Below are positions 1 to 12,600 of a stretch of DNA of 64,000 nucleotides, one piece after another. Source of the stretch: Bugula neritina (Eukaryota > Bryozoa > Gymnolaemata > Cheilostomatida > Bugulidae); NCBI GenBank assembly GCA_964035545.1, contig OZ037765.1, positions 33,727,004-33,791,003 of the forward strand. The letters run 5' to 3'. Position numbers and translations under genes: made by a program. Position 1 is the stretch's first letter, and each line of letters begins with the position of its first letter. The notes under the pieces were generated by a model. The model did no database searches. It was not told the origin of the DNA and saw only the letters and a program-made list of their open reading frames with translations.

Positions 1-604
1 TGCGGGTTGCCTTACCCCCCCCCTCCTACTATTCACGTGAATCTGGTCTCCATTGTGTGTTGGTGAAAGCATGTTTGGAATGACTAAGATAACAGTAGGT
101 CATAAAGCACGTGTTATTCTATCCCCAGCTACTACTCTACAGGGCTCTCAGTAAGCTCTGTTACACGCACTAGGTAGGATATAGATAGGCTCATCTCTCC
201 TCTACGTGTTATTCCAGAATCTTCTCTCTGCAGACTATAATTACTACTGAAGGCTGTTATTTGTATCTGATACTCAAGTATCCAGTGGTCTAGCTTGTTT
301 ACAGACAAATTACTGCTATTAACTGAATAAATAAATAACTTTATCTGAGGTGTGTTAGGAAGCCAGCTGCTATGCTAATGCTAGTCCGAGCTCTACACGA
401 CTGTAGACTGTCCTAGCCCTGGGCTATGGTCTTGTCCTTCACCTCGCGTGTCTTGAGCTAGTCATACCCTCAGTCCTCTAATATAAATTCAAGTTTTTTC
501 TGTTTTCAAATATTTTTGCCACTGATTTGCCATCACAGAGTTTCCAATAAAAATAAGGAAACTGTTCAGTCTGTCGTTGTAGACTGTGGACTCTTCTTTT
601 GCAG
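1..604. other. Upstream flank or first intron of ABCB gene A
   Basis: No convincing exon seen. Gene A's first located exon at 605 starts in phase 1, as do the second coding exons of B and C, so a short initiator exon ending in phase 1 is expected here or further left. An ATG at 71 with a weak GT at 99 fits the phase, but the donor context is poor and I do not annotate it. Confidence 0.4.
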
Positions 605-3600
605 CGGGAACGTCTGCGGGCTATGTGGAGGTGCCCCAGGATGCTCAGTCTGTGGGCAGTGAAGAGTCTAAAGCTAAGTCTAAAAAGAAGGAGCCCCCCA
701 TGGTCAGTCTGGGACAAGTGGTAAGATCTCGCTCTATTCTATGATTTTATCACCCATTAGCCTGAGGCCTCAAGTCCTGACAGTCTGCAGGAAGGCAAAG
801 CCCCTCAATTAGCAGAAGAGTCATAGAAGATTGGCAGCTTCAAATGTTTGATACTCCGTCTTTATGGGCTGTAAATATTTAGTTTTGTGTTTCCCAACCG
901 ATCTACTAGCTGTGGGCTGTCTGGGCAGAGTTGGCTGTGGGCTGTCTGGGACAGAGTTGGCTGTGGCCAACAAATACAACTTCAAATCTCTGTATGGGAT
1001 CTATTCTGCTGGTGGTGGTGACTCATGTGCTAATTGCTGCCGGTTTGTTTTAGCTTCGATACGCTGACAGTATGGACAAGCTGTTTATGTTCATCGGTTC
1101 CGTGGCCGCTGTGGTGCACGGCTGTGGCTTCCCCATCATGATGCTCGTGTTTGGCAGAATGCTTGACCAGTTCCTCGACACAGGGCAGCTCTGTGACATC
1201 TGTGCCAATCTCACTGACGTCATCGCTGACTTTAACAGTCAGCAGAATGACAGCGACTTTACTTGTGACACTTTCCTCAGCTCCAGTCCTGAAGATCTGG
1301 CGATTACTAAGTGAGTGACACCTACTGACTCAATACAGTACGTAGTCTGACACCTACTGACTCAATACAGTACATAGTCTGACACCTACTGTCAGTAATA
1401 TCACTTCACATTGCAGTCACGGTGGTGGTGAAATGATGGCATTTTGGAACAAATTCTGAATTCTGTTTACTCATAAGAATTGAGAAATAGAGTGCTATTT
1501 TTTGTCATTATAAAGTTGTAAAATATTAAAATGCTTCAAAGAGTTTGTCAACTGATGGCCTGATAGAAGCGCAATTGTATGTCATGAGACAGATGACTAC
1601 AATATTCTTCAACTCTTTACTATTGCATTTTTACAGGAATTTCTTCACTTACCAAAATCAAGTCCTTGGTGCCAATGACACTGGCTTACCACAGACCTTT
1701 GAGCAAGATGAACTTTTGGCCAACATGGTGCAATTCTCTATCTATTATATAGGTCAGTATTATGACATCACTCTGTGTATATATCTTATATAGGTCAGTA
1801 TTATGACATCACTCTGTGTATATATCTTATATAAGTCAGTATTATGACATCACTCTGCGTATATATCTTATATAGGTCAGTATTATGACATCACTCTGTG
1901 TATATATCTTATATAGGTCAGTATTATGACATCACTCTGCGTATATATCTTATATAGGTCAGTATTATGACATCACTCTGTATATATATCTTATATAGGT
2001 CAGTATTATGACATCACTCTGTATATATATCTTATATAGGTCAATAACAAGAGCTCTCATTATGTTTTGTTTTAGCTATTGGAGCCGGAGTGTTTTTGTG
2101 CTCGTACCTGCAGATGACTTTCTGGTGTCTTGCGGCCAAGAGACAGGCCCGGAGAATTCGTCTCATGTTTTATAAAGCAACTCTGAGACAGAATATCGGT
2201 TGGTTTGACGTGAATCCATCAGGAGAGCTGAGCACTAGACTTGCAGAGTGAGTGAGACCACAGTACTTCTAGTAGTACTAGTACTTCTAGTACTAGTACT
2301 ACTAGTACTACTACTAGTACTACTACTACTACTACTACTAGTACTAGAAGTACTTCTAGTACTACTAATACTACTACTACTAGTACTTCTACTACTACTA
2401 GTACTACTACTACTAGTACTTCTACTGCTACTACTACTAGTACTACTACTAGTACTACGACAACTACTACTACTACTACTAGTACTACTACTAGTACTAC
2501 GACAACTACTACTACTACTACTACTACTAGTACTACCCCTAGCTCTGTTGTAGTGACATAGACAAGATTGAGAATGGAATTGGAGACAAGTTTGCTGTCG
2601 TCATACAGCTCATTGCTCAAGCTATCTGCTGCCTCGCTGTCGGCTTTGTGAATGGCTGGCTGCTGACTCTAGTCATACTGGCCACTACCCCCCTCATCGT
2701 TATAATGGCTGCCATCTCTGACTACGTACGTATTCCTACTCCCTACGTATTCCTACTCACTACGTATTCCTACTCACTACGTATTCCTACTCACTGCGTA
2801 TTCATACTCACTGCGTATTCATACTCACTACAACAAACTAGATTACTTGGTTTACTCCTCTCCTATTGGCTGATGAGAGTAATTTCCTGTCCACATACTT
2901 CATATCCTCATTGACTACAAATTCCTAGTCACTATACAACAGCTGGTGTCGATGTTTACTCTGTGGGCTTCCTATCTGGTTTGAGTAGGGCCTGGCTGTG
3001 TTCTATTCAACCAACCTGCTGACATTCACTCTTTTCCTGACATTTATATGAAAACAGAGGAAATAACACTGCCTTAGGTTAACACATACTGGCAGGTATT
3101 TGCATTTGAAACACAGAGGAACTGTAATGGAGTCTAAAATATGCAGTAGAAGTAGTTGAAAACCTTGTCAATTACCTGTACTGTAAGAGGTAGTGAGGTG
3201 TGTTGCATCTACAGAGTTGACTATCCCATTACTACTTTCTGCTTCACTCTGAATCCAGTGAAAACAACTACCTTGGCTGTGGTCCAAGTTGATGTGAAAA
3301 TATTTAGAGTTACTTTCATGTTGATGCATTGATTGGCACTACATTGACATTTAGTTTAGCTCTGCTCTGGTAACCTGCAATAGTGCAGACGTCTTCAGTT
3401 GGCCAATCAGCTGCCTGCAAATACCTTGTCAACTCATTTACGACAATTTTATGAGAAGTCTATTGATTCTGAATATAATTATACACTACTTAGCCACTGT
3501 TGAATGTGCAGCCTCATCGCGCTGTAGGTATACCCCTCTTCTGTGGAGTTGAGTAGTGAGTACCTGGTGTGAGTAGTGAGTGAGTAAATAAGTGAGTTAG

Positions 3601-6600
3601 TTAATCAGTAGTTGAGTGAGTACGGAGTAGTGAGTGAATCAGTAGTGAATAAGTGAGTGAGTGAGTGAGTGACTGAGTAAGTGAAAAAATGCTACAGACT
3701 ACTAGGAGTTAAGAATCTTTACTTGCCCCTATAGAGTTAATTATGTGTAATTTTGACAGTTTAAAAATATCTCACTTTGACACCCATCTGCTGTGTTTAA
3801 AGCCACGGATTTAAATGTAGCATCTACAGTAGGGGGGGTGTGGTAATCTTTGTCTTCAAGTCCACATCGAAAGCTATGGATATGAAGCCAGTTTATCAGC
3901 ACACTGTGACACTGTTTGTTTATCTTAATATTGGTTGTTTATCTTGTTCTTTTCATTTGTTATCTTGTCACAACAACATTATACATATTTCCTCTCCACC
4001 AGATAAGAACTGGTCTACCAATTCCTTCCCCTATTACAGCACATTTGTGTCATTTCCCTCTCCTGTTAGTAGGGAGTAACAATCATGTGTGGGAATAGCC
4101 TTAATTCATTATGAACTCCGCGTTGGTTTCTCCCATGTGTCCATCCACCATGTAGTCTCAACTCTTCCTGTATTGACAGGCTACAAAAACGGCGGCTGTG
4201 AAAGAACGAAAGGCATATGCAGAAGCGGGCGGAGTGGCAGAGGAAGTGTTATCTGCAATCAGAACTGTCATTGCATTCGGTGGACAGAATAAAGAGTGTG
4301 AGAGGTGTGTGAGATTTAATTGTTATACTGATTATAGACTGAGATTGTAACATGGCGGTATATAGACTGAGATTGTAACATGACATAAACTATGAAATAG
4401 AGTTGCTACTGCCATGTCACGGCTCACATTTCACATCTAGTTAGTAGTTACTGGCACACACCACTTTAGATGTGATGTTCCCTCGGTGTAAGAATGCTAA
4501 GTATACACTGAGGCATGACTTCTGCTTCCAGTTGTTTATTCCCATCTGCAGCCGAGCTTTCTAACTGCAGGCATGAATGGCGTGCTGCGTGACGTCACTA
4601 ATACATGCACCGTCATCATTACTGCGCACTAATTGAGGTCATTCAGCCGTAACAATCAGCTTCAAAGTATTCAATGTTTTTTGCAACAATTCATTAGGTT
4701 ATGCTTGAGCAAACCCTGTAGAGTTACCATAGCTGTTATCACAGTATGCTGGTACATTACAATGTACCTACAGAGATAGTAACTGGTAGATGGCCTTTCA
4801 CCTGTGTACCATCTGAGAGTCCACAGTGAGTGAATGCAGCTGCTACATGTCAAAGACACTTCCTAGTCCCCTGTGTACTCTCTCTATAGTCTGTATTGTC
4901 TGGTGTTAGCATGTAGTCTGATAACTGTCTCCTGCAGGTATAACCTCACCCTGCGCAGGGCTAAGGAAGTCAGCATAAAGAAAGGAGCCGTTGCTGGACT
5001 CGCTATGGGAGTCATCATGCTCGTAGTCTTCTCTGCCTACGCTCTCGGCTTCTGGTTTGGGACGGGAGTGGTTCTTGGGGAGTACCTGCCGCATTTACAC
5101 GCCAACTTCACTATTGGAAACATGCTGATTGTGAGTATTACAGGTCTTGTACAGTAGGCTAGATAGTAGATGGTAAAACTGGTGACAATGTGAACGCAAG
5201 CAGCTCTACCCTGTAACTCTGACATCCTTGTAGCCTTAGTGCAAAGCAAGACGATCTTTGACTGTCAATCCTAAGGCTATATTCCATGTTTTCAGTGTTC
5301 CGTTGGGAAAAGGTTTCGTATAATTGAGTTGGAAGCTGTTGGCCCCAGGGACTGTCCTGTGAATAGATTACTGAATCAGATAATTAGCTGTCTTCTCTCC
5401 TCTAGTAACAGACCAGTGTGTCTCGTAGAGGCTTCTCTAGAGTTATCTCTCTTGTATGTGGAGTGGTAGTATAACCGGCAGCACTGAGTGTCAGCTTCTT
5501 CTGCTGCTTCTTGCAGGTGTTTTTCTCCATTCTCATCGCCTCCCTCTCACTGGGACAGGGTGGGCCGGCCATGGCTGACTTAGCGACAGCGAGAGGAGCA
5601 GCGTATTTCATCTTCAACCTCATAGAGAGGGTGAGTTTAACTGTCTACTATATTACTATGTTACTATATTACTATATTACTATATTACTATGTTACTATA
5701 TTACTATGTTACTATATTACTATGTTACTATATTACTATGTTACTATATTACTATGTTACTATATTACTATGTTACTATATTACTATGTTACTATGTTAC
5801 TATATTACTATGTTACTATATTACTATGTTACTATATTACTATGTTACTATATTACTATGTTACTATATTACTATGTTACTATATTACTATGTTACTATA
5901 TTACTATGGTACTATATTACTATGTTACTATATTACTATATTACTATGTTACTATATTACTATGTTACTATATTACTATGTTACTATATTACTATGTTAC
6001 TATATTACTATGTTACTATATTACTATGTTACTATATTACTATGTTACTATGTTACTATATTACTATGTTACTATATTACTATGTTACTATGTTACTATA
6101 TTACTATGTTACTATATTACTATGTTACTATATTACTATGTTACTATATTACTATGGTACTATATTACTATGTTACTATATTACTATGTTACTATATTAC
6201 TATGTTACTATATTACTATATTACTATGTTACTATATTACTATGTTACTGTATTACTATGTTACTATATTACTATGTTACTATATTACTATATTACTATG
6301 TTACTATGTTACTATATTACTATGTTACTATATTAATATATTACTATATTACTATGTTACTATATTACTATGTTACTATATTACTATGGTACTATATTAC
6401 TATGTTACTATATTACTATGTTACTATATTACTATGTTACTATATTACTATATTACTATGTTACTATATTACTATGTTACTATGTTACTATATTACTATG
6501 TTACTATATTACTATGTTACTATATTACTATGGTACTATATTACTATGTTACTATATTACTATGTTACTATATTACTATGTTACTATATTACTATATTAC

Positions 6601-9600
6601 TATGTTACTATATTACTATGTTACTATGTTACTATATTAATATATTACTATATTACTATATTACTATATTACTATGTTACTATATTACTATGTTACTATG
6701 TTACTATATTAATATATTACTATATTACTATGTTACTATGTTACTATGTTACTATATTACTATGTTACTATATTACTATGGTACTATATTACTATGTTAC
6801 TATATTACTATGTTACTATATTACTATGTTACTATATTACTATATTACTATGTTACTATATTACTATGTTACTATGTTACTATATTAATATATTACTATA
6901 TTACTATGTTACTATATTACTATGTTACTATATTACTATGGTACTATATTACTATGTTACTATGTTACTATATTACTATATTACTATATTACTATGTTAC
7001 TATATTACTATGTTACTATATTACTATGTTACTATATTACTATGTTACTATATTACTATGTTACTATATTACTATGTTACTATATTACTATGTTACTATA
7101 TTACTATGTTACTATGTTACTATATTACTATGTTACTATGTTACTATGTTACTGTATTACTATGTTACTATGTTACTATATTACTGTATTACTATGTTAC
7201 TATGTTACTATGTTACTATATTACTATGTTACTATATTACTATATCACTATGTTACTATGTTACTATGTTACTATATTACTATCTTACTGTATTACTATG
7301 TTACTATATTACTGTATTACTATGTTACTATATTACTATATTAATATATTACTATGTTACTATATTACTATATTATTCTACTTCTCTTATAGCAGAGTTT
7401 CTGTAAATCAATATTTATGAATTATTTTCACTGTACAGTAAAATATGCCCCAGTTTAACTCTATACTCGATGTCTTACAGGTCCCTGAAATTGATATTGA
7501 GTCACCAGAAGGAGATAAACCTGAAGACATCACGGGACAAGTAGAGTTTAAAAATGTTCACTTCCAGTACCCCTCCCGACCTGATGTCAAGGTGAACCGA
7601 GTGTTTCCTTAGCCCTAGTTCTGTGTGAGATAGAGTGAGAGTGTGGAGTAGACTGAGTGACTACTATGTGAGGTGAATAATTGTGTCTGTTTGAAGGTGC
7701 TGCAAGGACTGAATCTGGAGGTAGAAGTTGGTAAAACTGTGGCTCTGGTTGGTAGTAGTGGATGTGGTAAGAGTACAACAGTTCAACTGATACAGAGGTT
7801 TTATGATGCAGCGGAAGGAGAGGTGAGTGGGTCAAGGTTATTCAGTTTAAATTATTTATTTTAATAGTAAATGGTATCTATTTCAAATATATAATATAAT
7901 ATTTTACAGGTTCTAATTAACGGACACAACGTAAAGGATTTAAATGTACGTTTTCTAAGAAATCAAGTTGGTATAGTGAGTCAGGAACCAGTTCTGTTTG
8001 CTACGACTATTGCTGAGAACATCAGATACGGTAGAGATGACGTTACGTATGACGAGATTATTAAAGCTGCAAAGGAGGCCAACGCACATTCTTTTATAGA
8101 TACTTTGCCAGACGTGAGTCTGTCAGCTTTTATATGTTGTGTGATATACATAATATAGTGTGTTATTGTAATATTATATTGTATTGTAATAATAAAATAT
8201 TGATATGTTATGCTGTGTTACTCTGAATTCTTCTAGAAATATGAAACTCTGGTTGGTCAGAGAGGAGCTCAGCTTAGCGGAGGTCAAAAACAGAGAATAG
8301 CCATTGCGAGGGCGTTGGTGAACTCCCCTAAAGTACTTCTACTTGACGAGGCTACGTCTGCTCTTGATGCCGAGAGTGAGCAAACTGTACAGGAAGCTCT
8401 GGAAAAGGTGTGTCTACGTCGTTGCATTCTTGATGAAACTCTCAATTTTCTGCACTCCTGTCGAAAACCAGTGATATGCAGGAATTTCCCGCCATTATAA
8501 ACAGGAAGTGATGTAACCTTGTTCATTCCAGAATGTTCTCTTGTGTATCCTAGAGTATAGCACATCACTGTGTATTAAATATTCATCTTGTCATTTACTA
8601 TTGTGGCCATAATACTCCTGTTGTTGCCACGCCACACTGCTATGCAAATGTAACACTCTTAGTATTACTACTGCTCACAACGAGTATTTCACTATAAACT
8701 GTATGATTTCAGGCGAGTCATGGTAGAACTACTATTGTCATTGCACACAGACTAACAACAATACAGAATGCAGACGTCATCGTAGCACTGAAAGAAGGCG
8801 TGGCTGTGGAGAAGGGAACTCACGGAGAGCTGATGGCACTGGACGGAGTTTACGCAGGTCTGGTGAAGAAACAGGCTAAGAAAGAGGCCAAACACGCAGA
8901 AGACACTCAGATCTCTGACAGCGAAGGTAGGTGGTTGCGGGCGTCACGTGTTACCACCCCCACCGTGTGTAATTCTGGCCTGCTCACTGTGCACAGAGCT
9001 GCCTGAAAGTTTGATAGTTTTTGGATTGATTTCACTGTTATTGAACTTCAACGTTCAACCATTTGCCTCTCTTCTGTTTGTATATTCAAGATCTACAAGG
9101 TATGTGACTGGTTATTCTATGTTGTTCCGTTCCGCCTTGTTGCACTGTTATTTAATAAATAATATTAGTGTGAACCTCTCCCTCGTGTCAATTACTTGTC
9201 AATTACTTGTCACATGGTGTTTCCTCTCTCTAATAACACATTGGTTGGTAGGGCTGCGTCACTCCCTACTCTCTCACTAGAATTTAGATGATGTAGTTAC
9301 TGGCTGATTGCACGCTCTAACCACGTAGCAACACAAACCAGCTGCACCCTATTAGTTGGTTATATCATATGGGTATTTATAAAGTTGCTGGTATGACATC
9401 AGCCAACAATTTTTGCCCCATCATTGCTTGAAAAATGCAAAAACCCCTGAATTTGATGTTGTAATAAAGTATTAGTTAAAGCGTTAAACTGTTGTGTTGT
9501 CATGACTTGTGTGTTTAGCTATTGACTTGTTCAGTCATAATACTTCTTTCTATTCCTTCTCTGTTCTCACTCTCTTGGGTGGACATCAGTGAGAAGTTTC

Positions 9601-12600
9601 AAGAAGTTATTAGATGATATGAATTTTGAGATGAAGTTTAAATTAGCATTTTGCACCGCCATGTGTAGTTTGAATAATAGTATGATTCACTACTACAGAG
9701 TACAGACGAGTTAATAGTCTGGTCTAAGCTCATGGGCAACTACCTTCTAACATTTACTACTACAGATTACTTGATATATGTCTGTTTTTGGGCTAATGCT
9801 TTCTAAAAGTTTCTGCAGAATACCTCTTACTTTCGATTAAATGGAATTAAGTCTTTCAAAATGTTGTACTTTTATGATCATCTTTCGTATTAACAAATGG
9901 AACAGGTATTAATTTCTATGTATTAATTTCTACGTATTACTTTCTATGTATAAGTTTTAACGTATAAGTTTTCACGTATTAGTGTCTACGTATTAGTGTC
10001 TACGTATCAGTGTCTACGTATCAGTGTCTACGTATTAGTGTCTACGTATCAGTGTCTACGTATCAGTGTCTACGTATCAGTGTCTACGTATCAGTCGACT
10101 GTAATGGTAAACTTTAGATGAGGAGGAAGAATTGGAGAAAGAGAAGCAGCTGCAGAGGGCGCTGTCAGTCGGCAAGCAGAGACCAGAGAGAGCCCTGTCC
10201 ACCTCCCTGTCACTCACATCTGCACCTGAAGAAATCGGAGTTGTGTCGCCCACAGAAGCAGACGTCAAAGTGAGTTGGCGGCTGTTCATTTCCTTTGATG
10301 ACTTTAAATTCGGTATTCAAGTTGATAAGCAGAGTGATGGTTGGTTGTAAGAGAACGAATATTGTCTAGAACGGTGGCTCTCGTTTTCAAACAGATTTCT
10401 GTAGAATAGCTGAGTTTGGGTCAAGGATTGTGTCGTATGCATACAGTTGTGGTGTTATTTACATTCTACAGGATGACGCCCCTCCCCCTCTCACCTTCTT
10501 TCAGCTCATGGGTTGGAACTCGTCCGAGTGGTACCTTATATGCATCGGCTGTCTTGGCTGTCTCATCGAGGGAGGTGGACAGCCGGCTTTCGCTGTCGTC
10601 TTTACCAAAATCATCTCTGTGAGTTCTCACTCGCTGACTCTTGAATCAGCTTCACATTCTTAGACTAGGGTTGCTGTAGTTATACTGTGTCCATTATGGC
10701 TGCTGTTTCCAGGCTTTCCTGTCATGTGATTCGGCAGTTGTGAGGGCTCGGGCTAACTTCTACTCGCTCATGTTTGTCGTCATCGCCTTCGTCATGTTCT
10801 TCGCCGTCAGCGTCGACCGACTCATGTTTGCCATCGCCGGGGAGCGGCTCACGGAGAGACTCAGAAAGAAGGCGTTCAGAGCTTATCTTAGACAGGATGT
10901 TCACTATTTTGATGACCCAAAGAACAACACCGGAGCACTAACCACTCGACTGGCCACAGAGGCAGCAGCTGTGCAAGGGGTCAGTAGTCACCATGACTCG
11001 TAGGCTGATGAGTCATTGTACTAAAATGATTGTTTCTTGTCTCACCGGTCTCTGCAGGCTGGAATAGAATGTCTGACGATATATGGTAGTTGTGTTCACA
11101 TGCTTCTACTTGTTGCAGTCTACAGGGCCTGCCCTAGGAGCAGTGCTGAATGCCATCGCCAACATGGGGGTGGGCATTGGCATCGCTTTTTACTTCAGCT
11201 GGATCCTCACCCTTGCTATCCTCGGGTTCGCTCCTTTCATCGGGTTGTCCGGCTTCATACAGACGAAGCTGTCTGCCAGGGGCACCACCAAGAAGAAGAT
11301 GCTATTTGAGGCTTCTGGGAAGGTATGTGCTGTGTGACCTGTCACATATTACTCTCTGTCACCTGTTACTCTCTGTCACGTGTTACTCTCTGTCACGTGT
11401 AACCCTCTGTCACGTGTTACTCTCTGTCACGTGTTACTCTCTATCACGTGTTACTCTCTGTCACGTGTTACTCTCTGTCACGGGTTACTCTCTGTCACGT
11501 GACAGCTCACATCTGCAGTGCTGATATGTTGCAGATTGCGTCTGAGTCAATATCCAGCATCAGGACGGTGCAGAGTCTGGGGAAAGAGCAGCTCTTCTAT
11601 GAGAAGTATGAAGCACTCTCGGAAGAGCCATACAAGTAGGTAGCTGTAGTGTTACTTTACAACTGTTACTTGTTAACTGTTATTCTATTGGAAAGTTTCC
11701 AAATGAAAGGCATTTCCTGTACAATGTAAAGCTCATTAAAGTCTACGTAAGGATTCCTTCACATGCATGGTAGTATTAGTACTGTCAGTGTACATGGTAG
11801 TATTAGTACTGTCAGTGTACATGGTAGTATTAGCACTGTCAGTGTACATGGTAGTATTAGCACTGTCAGTGTACATGGTAGTATTAGCACTGTCAGTGTA
11901 CATGGTAGGGTTAGCACTGTCAGTGTACACTACTGGTATATCGATTTGCAGAAAGGAGCTGAAGTTCACTTATATCGTTGGCGCGACCTTCTCCTTCTCC
12001 AAGGGTATCATCTTCATAGCTTATGCAGTTCTCTTCTATCTCGGAGCGTGGCTCATCACAACTAAAACTCCGAACAATCCCCAGCCAATCACCTTTGAGG
12101 ACATGATGATGTATGTAGTGCTTCACTCTCTCTCTCTTTCTCTGCCAAGCTATGCTTTAGAATGTGCAGGTATACTGTTTGTCCTTTGAATTCATCTGGT
12201 TGAGTCCTCTTTCCAGAACGTTCTCCGCGGTGGTGTTTGGCGCCATGTCTCTCGCTCAGATAACCAACTACTCTCCCAACTACAAGAAAGGAGTCATTGC
12301 AGCCGGCTATATCAAGAAACTTCTGGACAGTCAGCCGGAGATTGACGCCTACTCAGAGGAAGGAGAGAAGCTCGTGAGTCTGTCTGTCTGTCTGTGTGTC
12401 TGCCTGTTTACTCCCAGCTCACTATATTTAGTAACAAATAGAAAGTAATTAGCAACCATTTAGTGAGGAGCTGCAGACGTAGTGATGATGTTACAGGAGA
12501 ACTATAATGCCAGCATTGAGTTCAAGGACGCCGTGTTTCACTATCCTACAAGACCAACAGTTAAAGTGTTGAAACAACTCTGTGTTAGTGTTGAACCTGG

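Noticed and set aside
71-98. ATG with a following GT as the first coding exon of gene A
   Set aside because: The phase fits but the donor context is weak and the peptide resembles neither paralogue's first exon.
5511-7406. Very long open frames (up to about 630 codons) in the 5.6-7.4 kb region
   Set aside because: They come from a 16-bp repeat with no stop triplets, inside an intron with clear donor 5631 and acceptor 7480. Only the first 38 codons are a real exon.
7673-8500. Separate small ATP-binding-protein genes at each NBD fragment
   Set aside because: The fragments are exons of one gene: phases, splice sites and domain order all join into a full transporter.
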